This document shows, piece by piece, positions 39,063 to 51,949 of a stretch of 64,000 nucleotides of DNA. Where the stretch lies: positions 1 through 64,000 of the forward strand of contig NW_025934621.1 in NCBI RefSeq assembly GCF_000764305.2, read 5' to 3'. Origin of the DNA: Hyalella azteca. Its lineage: Eukaryota > Arthropoda > Malacostraca > Amphipoda > Hyalellidae. Each line of letters opens with the position of its first letter. Positions within the stretch are counted from its first letter, which is position 1. The position numbers were made by a program, and so were the translations under genes. The notes below the pieces were generated by a model. That model was not told where the DNA came from, did no database searches, and saw only the letters and a list, made by a program, of their open reading frames with translations.

Positions 39063-42000
39063 ATGGATATTCTAGAGAGCCTCAAAGTCGTTCCCAAGTA
39101 CGATCCTGAAGTGATAAGATCCCAGCAATTCTCTCGTCTGAAAGGTGGGTGGTGAATTAAAATACATTCTCCACAGCCCAATTTCACGTGTACCAGAAAA
39201 CAAATTTCATGTGAGGTTAAAATCATTAACCTGAGAGTTGATGATGATATTTAATATTATATAGATGTGTTCATTCTCTATTCGTCTTACTCACTCAATC
39301 GATTTACTGCTTTTACATTTTTTCGAGACCCATAGATAATTAAATTTATATCGTAGTTGTTGTTGCTTCGCTTTTTATTAATGTTGTTTTATTTTATTAA
39401 TATTTTTTGAGAATAGTCGTCACAGTTGCGTCTTTTGTATTTTAATTAATATTCACTACGTTACTGTGTGATTGTTATATATTAACCATGCTTCACCATC
39501 CTCGTCTCGTTTGACTCACATTCTTGTATACGTCGATGAATTTGAGATATTTAACGTTACAAATCAGCGCTTGTTTTGAGCAGGTGAAACATACCTGGAC
39601 CACGCAGGCGCAGCCCTCCACAGCGACGCTCAACTGGCAGCGGTCACGTCTGAGCTGAGCACTTGTCTGCTGGGCAACCCTCACTCTCGCAACCGCCCCA
39701 GTGAGACTTCCACGCAGATACTGCACGCAACTAGGCAGAGGTCGGTCGTTACTTAATGGCATATTATATAGTATTTAAAAACATGACATGGATATTACAT
39801 TATTTTTGCAATAAGACAAATTAAACTCATAAGAAGATAATCGTTCGTGATTTACTTTCGTTGTTAATACCTGATTATTCGTTTTGTAAAGGCAGAACTC
39901 GTGAATTTATTCATCACTCAGATCTATCGTAAAAAAATTATTCGTTTTGATTCGTGTACTTTTAACATTTTAGTTGTAGCTTAGCTAGCAACAAAGTAAA
40001 AATTTTCAAGTGTTTCTAAGAATGATCTAATTCTAATTTTGGTCACAAATTTAAGAATAAATTTCCTTACTCTTTCAAAACCAGCAAATTCCAAGCCTAA
40101 TTTGGTAGCTTATCCCATCATGAAGACTATGAACTAAAGAATTTACACAACGTGAAATGCATTTTATAGTATACTCCTTAATTCTGTTTTATATTGTGCG
40201 AACGTCAATATTTAATATGTATTTATTTAGAATTTTTACGTTAAATTTCGATCAATCATACATGTTCGTTAAAAATACCTTACAAGTTTTCATGGAAAAT
40301 TCGCAGTTTTCTTGCAGAATATTGCAGCATTTCAACACAAACGACGAAGAATACGCAGTGATTTTCACATCTGGAGCTTCAGCGGCCATCAAACTCGTAG
40401 CAGAAAATTTGAATTGGTCGTCGCCATGCCAAGAGTCACGCCACGACGGCACGACACACTGTAACTGCACCGAGGTTGCTAATGCAGCCTTACGTCTGGA
40501 TGATTCAAATTCTAGCATAACAAATCATTATGGGCATTTCGCTAGCGATTCTCATGTCGAGGAAAGGAAGCTAAATTCCGAGCCATTGCATGTGATAACC
40601 GAAAATTCTAATGGAACAACCTGTCCTGCTTCCGCTAATTGTGTCAAAGATGCATACTCTATTTCCACGCAGTTAGAACCTAACAACGATAAACCTTGGG
40701 ACTCTGGTAAGAAGACAGAAAATAACGTGATGCCACCTACCAAGTTCACTTGCTACGTTTACTCTCAAGAGAATCATACTTCTGTCCTGGGAGTCCGAGG
40801 CTGTGCTGTCAGTGCTGGTGCATCTGTGTTCTCAATACCTGTGAAAAACATCTACGAAATCTCTAAAAATAACGAAATTAACGTCAGTGAGAAGAAGACT
40901 CTACAAGAAGACCCTGACGTTGAGAACTGCCTCTTCGCTTACAGCGCGCAGTGCAACTATTCGGGCGCTAAATATCCCTTATCGTGGGTACAGCGCGTAC
41001 GGGACGGAATGTTGGACGATTTTGTTGACTCCAAAACTGGAAAATCTGGAGTTACTCGACGTTGGTTCGTGTTGCTCGACGCGGCGAGTTTTGCAGCCAC
41101 GTCTCCGCTCGACCTCTCGACATGTACACCAGACTTTGTCCCCGTATCCTTCTACAAAATGTTCGGCTATCCTACCGGATTAGGTGAGATGGTTTATTGA
41201 TAATCACGGCACTTGATACAGCTAAAAAATTGCTCATATATCGCTCTCCGGTGTGTCCGCCATTGTCGTTCAGTATAGAAAAAAAGTTTTCTGCACTGAA
41301 CGACTTGAGATGTTTATATTTTCTGTACTGAACTTGAATACTGAAATTTTCTGTATTTGGCTTGATATTTTCGTTAAATTGTTTATAGAGTTCCCATTTC
41401 CTTAGGCTCAGTAGAACGCATGATAGATCTCTCAATGAATAAAAATATCAGATTATGTTGCGGCCCATTTTTCATCTGTGATTGTTGGGTTAGCTTGGAA
41501 AGCCGTCAGTGGTTAACTGACTGAGTAATACGGTAGGCTAGTAATAATTTTCGATAGTAACAAAGAAAGTTGGGTACCGGCACCTGGCTGTCATCGTCAT
41601 CATTATAAATCATTGTCATCAGGATGCCTGCTGCTGCACCGGCGTGCGTGGAGTGTGCTGAACAAACGTTACTTTGGAGGCGGCACCGTGGAGCTGGCGG
41701 ACGCTCGCTCCATGCGCACCGTCCTGCGCAAGCTGCCGAGTGAGAGGTGATGTGTAGTTGGGTCCCTTGTTCGGGGATACTTCTCATATTGACAAGGATA
41801 AATTGGCATTAAATAACTTTTTATATAAGGGGATGCAAATGAAGCATCGCCGTTTGGTTGCAATTGAAATTGCTTGCTAAGCATAATATGCTGGGACGTT
41901 TTTGGGAATTTTTTTTTCTCATTTTCTTGAGGAATGAGATTACATTCCAGCCGCAAGTGCTAATTCGATTTACTCCATTGAAATTTGTTGTCGTGTGGTT

Positions 42001-45000
42001 TAATGCCAAATTATCTGACACAGAATGTGTAAATAGAGAAGAGAACTTATAAAATTTCCCCCTTTAATTCTTCAGCGGAAGTATTAACAACAAAATGTCA
42101 TCTTGATTAAGTCTTGAAGCTAGAATCTGTTGTAGATAAAATGTATTACCTAGTTCACCCCGACCTTGTAAATATCACCATCTCTTTAACCTGACGAGGC
42201 AAGTGATACTTCAACAGAAAATACACCAGAGCAAAATTAAGCAAAAATAACAATAAAAGCTATACGTACAATTCAAGAAACTTTCGGGCTTGTATAAGCG
42301 CTAGAAAATTTATTTTGGAATTCGTTGAATTTCCGTGCACTGAATAACTTATAATATAATCTATACTTTGACGAGGATATATTTTTCTATATCAGTTGAC
42401 TTCTTGCTTCCATTCCATTTCTAAACATAATTGACACCTTGCTTAGTGATGGACTTGTTGCCTGCTTCATTACAAAGCTGAAACGGAACTTACGACGAAT
42501 GATTATGATTTCTGTTCAATTTAAAGGTGATCAATTTTTATACCTTGCGTTATTTAAATTTCTAAAAACCAGAGGAGTTTTCCTCAAAAACTTCTGATTG
42601 TCTCTTTCCACTAAAGGCTCATTAAAGAACGTGTCGGAGCACACCTTCCACTTAGCCCGGTACGTTCATCACAGCTTGAAGAGTTTCCACCACGGTAACG
42701 GGTCGCCCCTCGCCCGTGTTTACGGGACAGAAGGACGCCCGTGGGCCCTCGACCAGCACGGGCCAATCGTCAACTTCAACGTCTTCACAGACTCAGGGGA
42801 CTACGTCGGCTTCACTCATGTGAGTCAAAATGCGTGAGGGCATGACATGTATTTTGAGGATCGCCCCATAATGTCCCAATTCTATTCTTTTATTTATATA
42901 TATATGACAAAAAACTGGTTTACAGTACTTGGAGTAATTTACTTGGATCATTAAAGTAATTACAGTACAGTAATACAGTAATTTACTTGGATCATTAATT
43001 TTTTTTATTACGTTTAGCTGCATTTGCTGCTAGGTTTTTTCAGCAAATTTTAATATCTTCTGGGCAGGTTGAGCGCGTAGCTGCCATCTACAACATCCAC
43101 CTGAGGACAGGCTGCGTCTGCAACCCCGGAGCCTGCCAGACGCACCTCGACTTATCCTCGGACGTGTTGCAGCAGCAGCATTCGGTGCGTTAGCCAGCAT
43201 TAGTACGTGAGCACGAACAATATTAGTACGTGAGCACGAACATTAGTATTAGTACGTGAGCACGGGCAATATTAGTACGTGAGCACCAACAATATTAGTA
43301 CGTGTGCACGGGCAATATTAGTACGTGAGCACGAACAATATTAATATGTTAGCAGGAACGCCTCTTACACCACAATAAGAATACATGTGCAGCATTAGTT
43401 ACTGACATGGCTGCGAATTTAGTGACCTCATCTGTACAAACATACTGCATTTGTTCGTGCATAACTGCAATATTAGTAAGTGAGCACGAACAATACTAGT
43501 GCGCGAGCACGAACAATATTGGTATATGCGCACGAACAATATTAGTACGTTAGCAGGAACGCCGCTTACACCACAATACGAACACATGTGCAGCATTAGT
43601 TACTGACATAGCTGCGAATTTAGTGACCTCATCTGTACAAACATACTGCATTTGTTCGTGCATAACTGCAGGATTTTGGTATTCTTTTCAAATTATGCGA
43701 TTTGATGCAGAAATATTTGCATGTCCGACTGGCTGCTGCTAGAATACTCACAATGAAATATGTATTGAGCTTACCAATTTCTACAATAGGCGCATTCACT
43801 TGAAAATTTTAAATGAGATGTTTGAACTTACGGCTGAGGTCATTTTAATTCAATCATTTAATTTCAGTTCATTTATTCATTAATTAATAATTAATTCTTT
43901 TATATTTTTACACAGAAAGGCCACGTGTGTGGCGATAGCGTGGATGCCATTGAAAGCTTGCCGACAGGTTCAGTGAGAGTGAGTTTCGGGTACAGCAGCA
44001 CCTACGCCGACGCCGACCTCCTGCTGCGGATGTTGCGCGATTGCTTCATCCAAGGTCAGCTTATTCTTGACACTCACTGGATGACCAACAGCGAAAACCT
44101 TGAGAAAAACGCGACGTTAAACGAAAACAAGATCCGAGAAGGCAATAAAGGGCGAGAAAATAGGGAGTATAATGGCAACCCAAAAGATGTTTGTGTAGAT
44201 GTCAATGGCAGTGGTGGACGTGATGGTTTCTCCACATCGTCAAGTCAGCAACTGGAACAAAATTCCATCTCCTCTCAGAATATCAATAAACCTGATATTT
44301 TAACTACTAACAACCACAGAAACACTGCGGATACAAAATTCGTCGCTGAACCTCAATTAATAATTCCATCTGATGCAAGTCCCCCGGATTTCAACCCCCT
44401 TTCATCAAATGGCTTTTGCAAGGACTCTCTGGACCAAAAAACTAAGCGTTCTGTTGTCATAACGGACCTTAAAATTTACCCCGTGAAGTCGTGTGGTGGA
44501 ATGAGTGTCTCGTCATGGCGGCTGGGTGACCAAGGTCTTCTATACGATCGTCACTGGATGGTTGTGACGAAGGCAGGCTACGTCATGACGCTCAAGAGGG
44601 AGCCGCGCATGAGTCTTATTAAACCTTTTGTTGACTTGCACACTCGTCAGCTGAAGCTATCTTTCCCAGGTTAGTACTTTGACATGCATATTTAATAGAA
44701 ATACAACATATGAAAATGTATAACGTAATAATATAGCGAAGCAAAGAATCAGCGGTATTTAATTTTTTTATTCACACAAAACAAGGGGGCAAGGAGGAAA
44801 ATGTACTCTTCGAAGTAAGGCTGCACTTGCCTAATAAACACCAAAGATGCTCACTCTTCTGTCCAAGTACGTTATACACGGCGATCATTCTTCCTAGCGT
44901 GCTAAAAAATATTGCAACATTAATGTTCTTTCCGTCCTGGATAAGTCAACAAATTGAAGCCTACCCGTTCACACAAAGAGTTGAACGACGATATATTTTT

Positions 45001-48000
45001 AATGAATCGACCTTCTTTGCTCCCTGGAGTGCTATATTTTTTAAAAATAAAGACTTTGCATATGCCCCGACAGCATGTGACAATCGCGTCACATAGAAAA
45101 AGAATGTAAATGGTCTTGAAATTTTCCTCAGGTCTACTTAAAAATTTCTTTCTCTCCTTCCAATATTCGTATAACTTTGAAAATTGTAAGTTTTACTTTC
45201 TAAACAGGGCACGACAGCGTTGAAATTCCCTTAGACTCTCAGCAGTCAGAAGACGCGGAGGATGAGAAGGTTTCTTTGCCGTGTAACGTGCGCGTGTGTG
45301 GCGATAAAATCCAGACCCAGGACTGCGGTGTTCAAGTCGCTGAGTGGCTGTCTAAGGTCATTACTATACAATATTTTAGTCATCTTACGCTTATTTCAAA
45401 GTTTATTTATTAAAGAATATTTCTCCATAGATTATTACTAGATTGCCCATTGTTACAGCTTGTATCTAGTAACTTTTATGTTTAAAAACTTGCTCCTGTC
45501 ATGCTGTATTTCATATCTAAAACCAAATTCTAACGATCAGCATTTTCCAGGTTCTGGACATGGCTGAACTGAGGCTCGTGCGACAGTCAGGAGCGCGAGG
45601 CCGCCGCTCTCATGCTGGTATTTAATTAATCAGTTCATCATGGAGAGTTGAAAATAGCTTTTTTATGTTACTGTTATCCAATTTTTATTTTTTTCACAAT
45701 CATGCTTCCCAATATCAATGTCCTCTAATTGAAAACAACCAAAAATTGAAATACCTACTCTGATTTACGTGATTTTTTCAAGTAATGTGAACTTCTTTCC
45801 GAGGCCCGTGATCATTTTTCCATTGAATTTGTTATTCATTGCTTCGCGTATTTCTCGAGCAATTCTGAAACATTTGTTGGTATGAAGACGTGAAAATTTA
45901 AAGCCACTTGAATACTTGATATTTATCATTTTTAATGTCCCGAACCTGCAGATCTTTTTGATCGCAGCTTCATGCTTTGAAAATGTTTCATAAGCTAGTC
46001 AAACCTAATAGTTAATGTTTTAGCGCATTTTCTCTTTTATGAAAAAAAGGCGCTATTGTGCTCGTCATGCCCGTCCGTTTGTCTGTTTGTCCGTCCGTCC
46101 GTCCGTGACTATGTTTTCGTCGACGAGAAAATGCGCTCTCTGTCATTCACTGCAGGGAGTACTGTGTTATATTTTTAGCGCATTTTCTCATTTATGAAAA
46201 AAGGCGCTATTGTGCTCGCCATGTCCGTCTGTCTGTCTGTCCGTCTGTCCGTCCGTCCGTCCGTTTCCCCACGTTTTCGTCGACGAGAAAATGCGCTCTC
46301 TGTCACTCACTGCAATGGGTACTGTGTTATATTTTTTTATCTTTTAACTATCTCGATGGCAGGACAATCTTCTGCGCCGCTGTCCCTGGCCAACGAAGCG
46401 CCGCTGCTGTTGCTGCACCGACCGTCCGTTCGTCGCCTGCTGGGGACCATCGAGAAGAACAAGCGGGACGCGCTACAGCACAGCGAGGTAGCCGACTGGC
46501 GATACTCAATGAAACTAAAGTACCAGATGGAATATATTATTTTAATATAAATAAAGATTACTATTAAAATGTTCCCAATTAATAACAAATGTTACGAATA
46601 TAGTTATTTTGTTTCAAGTTTATCAATTTAACATGAACGTTTTTGGGTTCAGAACGAGGTTAAGCTGTAGCACATCGAGGCAGCTGTCTGTAGAATTTCA
46701 AATGAATCTCACATATTTTAAATCTAATTTTCATTTACGATTTTCAACTTAGCATAAATACTTCTCGGTTATTACAAGAATAACGTTGTTTTGCCTAACA
46801 ATATTTCTTAGCGTTCGTGTTCACATTTTTTTCAGTAAAATATTGTGTTCGACCTTGTGACAAGCAAATGATTACTGCATTTACTCAAGACTGGTTGTAA
46901 AATTTAATCCCTTCTAGGCATCAAGTCATTACAATCAGGTAATTTGGTCGGTGCGGTTAACTTTTTCGTGACTCTCTTAAGAAAAAGAGATGGTATTTTC
47001 TTGTAGATCGTTTGACGATAAACCAGAGTAGCCTTGCACGCTCAAATCATTCCCTTTAAAGTTAAAGTACTTTAATTAAACCCGATGACATCGTTGGCGC
47101 TCCAAGTATGAACGCGTTCAAGAACAGACTAGATAAAGCTATGGAAAAATATATGTTCAGATTTGAAATGCCTAACTCCTTATCGAACCCGGTGGAAGTC
47201 TAGTAGCTTCTTCAAACTATCGCCAGTCATGAAAAGATCCGGTCAAATGACACGAGTTTAGATTCTATGAACAAGGCACGAAATGGAAAAGAATCGGCGA
47301 CAGGCCACATCAGGCCTACACTTCAGAGCCGACATCACTATGTTTTGTTAATATCAATGTCCTCTAATTGAAAACAACCAAAAATTGAAATACCTACTCT
47401 GATTTACGTGATTTTTTCAAGTAATGTGAACTTCTTTCCGAGGCCCGTGATCATTTTTCCATTGAATTTGTTATTCATTGCTTCGCGTATTTCTCGAGCA
47501 ATTCTGAAACATTTGTTGGTATGAAGACGTGAAAATTTAAAGCCACTTGAATACTTGATATTTATCATTTTTAATGTCCCGAACCTGCAGATCTTTTTGA
47601 TCGCAGCTTCATGCTTTGAAAATGTTTCATAAGCTAGTCAAACCTAATAGTTAATGTTTTAGCGCATTTTCTCTTTTATGAAAAAAAGGCGCTATTGTGC
47701 TCGTCATGCCCGTCCGTTTGTCTGTTTGTCCGTCCGTCCGTCCGTGACTATGTTTTCGTCGACGAGAAAATGCGCTCTCTGTCATTCACTGCAGGGAGTA
47801 CTGTGTTATATTTTTAGCGCATTTTCTCATTTATGAAAAAAGGCGCTATTGTGCTCGCCATGTCCGTCTGTCTGTCTGTCCGTCTGTCCGTCCGTCCGTC
47901 CGTTTCCCCACGTTTTCGTCGACGAGAAAATGCGCTCTCTGTCACTCACTGCAATGGGTACTGTGTTATATTTTTTTATCTTTTAACTATCTCGATGGCA

Positions 48001-49684
48001 GGACAATCTTCTGCGCCGCTGTCCCTGGCCAACGAAGCGCCGCTGCTGTTGCTGCACCGACCGTCCGTTCGTCGCCTGCTGGGGACCATCGAGAAGAACA
48101 AGCGGGACGCGCTACAGCACAGCGAGGTAGCCGACTGGCGATACTCGATGAAATTAAAGTACCAGATGGAATATATTATTTTAATATAAATAAAGATTAC
48201 TATTAAAATTTGGCCAATCAATAACAAATCTTACGAATATAGTTATTTTGTTTCCAGTTTATCAATTTAACATGAACGTTTTTTTAGTATCAGAACGAAG
48301 TTAAGCTGTAGCACCGCGATGTTGCCGCTTTGCCATACTCAATGAAATGTGTCAAATGCAAGCAACCAACGCATGACATTACTATACTGTAACTGTAGAT
48401 TAATATTGCAGAATTTTAAATTAATCTCATATATTTCAAATTTTCCTTTACGATTTTCAATTTGGCATGTACCCTTTTCGGTTGTCACAAAAAAACGTTG
48501 TTTTGCCTAATACGTAATATCTCTTTGTAATCATGTTCACACGTTTTTTCAATTTTTCAATAAAAGATTGTAAATAACCTACTGACGAGCAAGTGCTTAC
48601 AGCATTTACTCATGACCGGCTTTAAAATTAAGGCAATTTTGATCAGTGAGGTTAACCTTCTCGTGACTCCCTGAAGAACAAGAGATGGTATTTTCTTGTA
48701 GATCGTTTGACGATAAACCAGAGTAGCCTTGCACGCTCAAATCATTCCTTATAAAGTTTATATACTTTTATTACACTCCGCGTTGATTGTTCGCTCAGGA
48801 TTGTTTGGTGGAAAGATTCCGAGGCAACGTCGTGCTGGACGGCGGCGCAGCGTTTGAAGAAGATGACTGGACTGTTCTCAGTGGCGACCAGCAAACTATA
48901 CAGGTGACACGCAAGTGAACTTAAATGTTAAGTCAGTGATATTGTTTGTGATTTTATTTAATTAAATAATTTACCTAAATATTTTAATCAAATAATAATA
49001 TAATTCATGATTTTAATTATTGAATCACTTCCTCAGCGGTCAATTTGTACATTTTACTTTGTCTAATAGCGTCTATAACATTGTCGTGTTAATGTATTAG
49101 TTTAACGACTATTAATTAACGACTGTTTCCAGAACTCGAGCGTTATGATGCTCGCGTTTGTGTTTTATATCGGTGTTTAGTTAGTGTTTACTATTTCTTT
49201 ACTAGTATTTACAACAATGATGTTTATAGGTGTTTAGTTTGTGTTTACCAAATATTTACCATAAATAACAATGATGTTTAAGGTGTTTCGATAATGTTTA
49301 CTATATATGTACCATAAATAACAATGTTTATAGGTGTTTCGTTTATGTTTACTATATGTGTACCATAAATAACAATTATGTTTATAGGTGTTTCGTTAGT
49401 GTTTACCAAATGTTTATCATGTGCAACAATTATACTTATGGGTGTTTAGTTTATGCTTACTATATGTTTACCATAAATAACAATGATGTTTACAGGTGGT
49501 TGGATTGTGCGAGCGCTGTCAAGTAGTGTCCGTCACACCAGGCTCCTCCAGTCGAAGTGTCGAGCCGCTGCTGTCGCTCAAAACTCTACGGGGAGCACGT
49601 GCAACATTTGGCATCCTGGCGTCCGTTTCGCCTGCTGTAAATTCAGAGTCAAATATCTCAGTGGGAATGAAATACGCTGTGTAA
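39063..49684 (+). CDS. mal: Molybdenum cofactor sulfurase
   Basis: Transfers sulfur from L-cysteine to the molybdenum cofactor to activate xanthine dehydrogenase and aldehyde oxidase (Drosophila maroon-like, human MOCOS). Exons: 39063-39144, 39584-39740, 40318-41183, 41623-41746, an uncertain one, 42617-42819, 43068-43184, 43916-44669, 45208-45356, 45551-45617, 46363-46487 (or copy 48002-48126), 48799-48903 and 49496-49684 (TAA). N-terminal NifS-like domain: YLDHAGAAL, the PLP Lys in VSFYKMFGYPTGL, ENHTSV, and the active-site loop RTGCVCNPGACQ. C-terminal MOSC domain: LKIYPVKSCGGMSVSSW, LYDRHWMVV, LANEAPLLLLH and VVGLCERCQVV. It is longer than usual (about 1,000 residues against about 890) because of a roughly 105-residue polar insert in exon 3 and a roughly 115-residue linker in the 43916 exon. 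The expected FEDGT block is not recognisable. Confidence 0.95.
42447..42526 (+). CDS. Phase-compatible candidate for the missing sulfurase exon
   Basis: The flanking exons end with two carried bases (AG) and start with two, so the missing exon must supply one base, whole codons and one base. This segment, between the acceptor GCTTAG and the donor GTGATC, is open, fits that phase and holds exactly 26 codons. That equals the number of residues between the same points in human MOCOS. However, its peptide (DGLVACFITKLKRNLRRMIM...) keeps little of the conserved FEDGT..FL....LKHGF block. It may be a diverged exon, a decayed one, or coincidence. Confidence 0.25.
43185..43680. repeat. Tandem repeats starting at the donor of sulfurase exon 43068-43184
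   Basis: Directly after the donor GTGCGT come about a dozen units of ATTAGTACGTGAGCACGAAC type (about 23-25 bp), each carrying a donor-like GTACGTGAG. Superimposed is a larger repeat of about 203 bp: the segment with CGCTTACACCACAATACGAA and CTGACATAGCTGCGAATTTA occurs at about 43342-43470 and 43546-43671. Located wholly in the intron. Confidence 0.88.
46021..46335. repeat. Pair of foldback repeats with (CGTC)n core
   Basis: Two tandem units (about 46022-46138 and 46177-46301) each begin TAGCGCATTTTCTC and end in the complement GAGAAAATGCGCT, with a pyrimidine-rich CGTCCGTCCGTC run inside. Both are followed by a shared segment ending ACTGTGTTATATTTTT. Structure fits a short inverted-repeat MITE that inserted or duplicated 28 bp before sulfurase exon 11. 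The same pair is at 47660-47974 within the duplication. The 118-codon ORF over it is not a gene. Confidence 0.8.
47083..47349 (+). mobile_element. Non-LTR retrotransposon 3' remnant
   Basis: The same family as 37081-37345: the translation gives APSMNAFKNRLDKAMEKYMF, then stops. Its tail contains GGCGACAGGCCACATCAGG, as at 520. It lies exactly between the two copies of the 1.6-kb duplication. Confidence 0.65.
48002..48126 (+). CDS. Second copy of sulfurase exon 11 (MOSC, LANEAPLLLLH)
   Basis: It encodes the same 41 residues as 46363-46487, has the same acceptor (GATGGCAG) and donor (GTAGCC), and no difference in protein. The exon enters with one base carried and leaves in phase 0. Including both copies would shift the frame of the following exon, so one copy only can be used per message. 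Confidence 0.85.
49150..49495. repeat. Tandem repeat ending at the acceptor of the last sulfurase exon
   Basis: About six units of roughly 50-58 bp contain ACCATAAATAACAATGATGT followed by TTATAGGTGTTT. The last unit ends TTTACAG at 49495, which is the acceptor of exon 49496-49684. The earlier units carry acceptor-like TATAG/GTGTTT sites at about 49229, 49333 and 49386. Confidence 0.88.
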
Positions 49685-50051
49685 TTTGTTGTTAGCGACG
49701 AACAATTTACAGAGTTCGAGCTTAACTTGAAGTCTCTTTTCTTTAGTTTTAGGCCGAAGAGCATAAACATCACTGAACTTTTCCCTTAAACCTTTTGGTG
49801 GACAACTGTAGTTGTTGGAATTTTTGCTTTACACAAGCAGCACATTTAAAGTGGAGCATTAACGTCTGCAGTGAAAGTGCATTCCATAATCGTGTGAATA
49901 CTCATCTAAATAGCAAGAGAGCTCACAATCGGATGACATTGACGTGAATAATGAATTTCAACGTGTAATGCAATACGCGGCTTGCAAATTCGGACCAATA
50001 ATAACACTATTTCTGCGCAAACTCTTATACCCAAAAATATTTTTTCCGAAA

Positions 50052-50057
50052 AATAAA
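50052..50057 (+). terminator. Possible polyadenylation signal of the sulfurase gene
   Basis: AATAAA in an A/T-rich context 368 bp after the stop codon. It is the first canonical hexamer I found downstream of the gene. Confidence 0.4.
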
Positions 50058-51949
50058 ATATATAATAATAATGGCCGTGTTTACGACTCGTGCTGTGACA
50101 GAGCATCTACATCGGTATTCAAATTGAGTATATTAATATTTTTATTTGTTGGTTACTAAATGCTGTTTTAGTAACCATTTAGAGCAACAAAAATTCGTTG
50201 ATCTAATTGAGTAGTCGATGCCAGCGTGTGAATGTTGTTTTAAGACTGGCAAAGCAACTGGTGTATCCTGAGCGCTTTTCGTTTGCACCAATTGAGGAGA
50301 ACGGATGAACTAAATTATCTTAGCTGATATGACAAATTTACTTGAACTCTTATAACTAATTTACCTGAACTAACATGTCTAAACTATTTAAAATTTCCAA
50401 TGGAAGACAAAATAGAAAACGAAAGTGCATGCGGCTTGTGCTCTATGCAGTAACTAAATTGTTGATTTCTCCCATACATATTACACCTAAAAAAAAGTAT
50501 TGTATCAAGATTTCTAATTACTAAAAATGTACGCTCTAATATTTGTTCACATTTTCTTGGTATATATGAGTGTATAATCTATGCTTCCGGCAGGTCGTAT
50601 CTAATCTATGATACCACCGTACGCTTCAGCTCTGATTCTGTCACGCTTATTTTAAGGCCTCATCTTAGCATTAATATTGCATTAATTTGTTTATAATCTA
50701 CGATGTTTTGCTCGAATATCTCTTCCGTGCTAGAAAACATGGACTTTTGGCTGTCTATTTTTATATAAAATATCTGTTTTTGGTGTTTCCAAAAATTTTA
50801 TTGTTTTTAAAAGATAATTTATTTCTCTGCCATTTCTTTTCTCTCGGGCTTGCATTCATTTCTTAACAACATGAAAAATTACTTTTGCAATATTAGACTG
50901 ATTACATCTTGTAGCGGAAAGTGTAAAAGAACAAAAATTCATCGATTTATAATAAATTGATGGCGTGAGGATAAAAGCAATGATAGCCTTAAAACAGTCA
51001 ATTATACGTATATTCATTGGAAGTATTTTTGATAAACAATTCATTATATATTACATATCACACTTATACGTACTTAGTATACTTATTATAAATGTGTCCG
51101 CTCTGACCTGTTGCTTCGTGCCTGTGTTATCTCAGTTCGTGAAGCTGCTCTATCAGCGCTCTGATAAATAAAGTCAAAATATCTTGTAGCGATGTGTAAA
51201 CAAACTAATTACATGATAAAACATTATTATATTCATTTCCCAAATTTTACGATAGATTATCTGTTATCTTATTTCTTAAATATTGCATCGTTTTCCTGCT
51301 GTAAAATATTGTGCGTAATTTTTGTGCGTAAAAACTTTTGTCGACCAATTTTGAGGTGGGAGGAAAAATGGGGCTCAAAGAGTTGTCAAGTTTGCAATAT
51401 TATAATATTTGTTGTTTCAAATCTGGCCAAAATAGGTCATAGATCGCGGTAATGCAAGAAGCACAAGAAAGAATGAAAGAAAAGGTGCGTAGCCATGAAG
51501 TTCCCCTAACAAGGCCTTCTGATTATTGAATTATAAATAAATTAATGGTTATCAATTATAATTATTTTCTCTAACTTATTTTATTTATATGAAGGAGCAA
51601 TACATTACGAAAGAAGTGTATTCCAGTTCATTGCAGCGTAAAGCCAGAACAGTTATTTACTTATTTCCATCCCCAGGATCGACGTGAAGACTCTAATGTA
51701 TGCAAATGAGTATAAGAGTTATGAAATATATGAAATATATATATATTTATAATATAAGAATTATGAGTTATGAAAAAAATGCTCAGCACTTAACGTAAAG
51801 TAAGTGAGTTTTTTAAGTGCGACGTACTGTTTCGAATTGCTTTGACGAGTAGAATCCTGACGTCGATTAACGATTTAAATCACCCTATTCATCAGCGTCG
51901 TCTAAATCTTCGTATTTTCTTATTTGTAGTCGGGATATGAAATTATTTA

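Larger units (their letters stand above)
45711..48765. repeat. 1.64-kb offset tandem duplication including a sulfurase exon
   Basis: Copy 1 (45711 to about 47075) and copy 2 (47350 to about 48765) match at offset 1,639 bases. The first roughly 800 bp, including the exon and the repeat pair before it, look almost identical. From about 46508 onward, just past the exon, the copies differ by many substitutions and indels, although the end (GATCGTTTGACGATAAACCA) matches again. A non-LTR remnant (47083-47349) lies at the junction. Confidence 0.9.

Noticed and set aside
43185..43680. CRISPR-like array
   Set aside because: Repeats are contiguous without unique spacers and lie in a eukaryotic intron.
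46194..46550. 118-codon ORF, repeated exactly at 47833
   Set aside because: It reads through the (CGTC)n foldback repeat and then the real exon in its own frame; the N-terminal half (VCLSVRLSVRPSV) is microsatellite.
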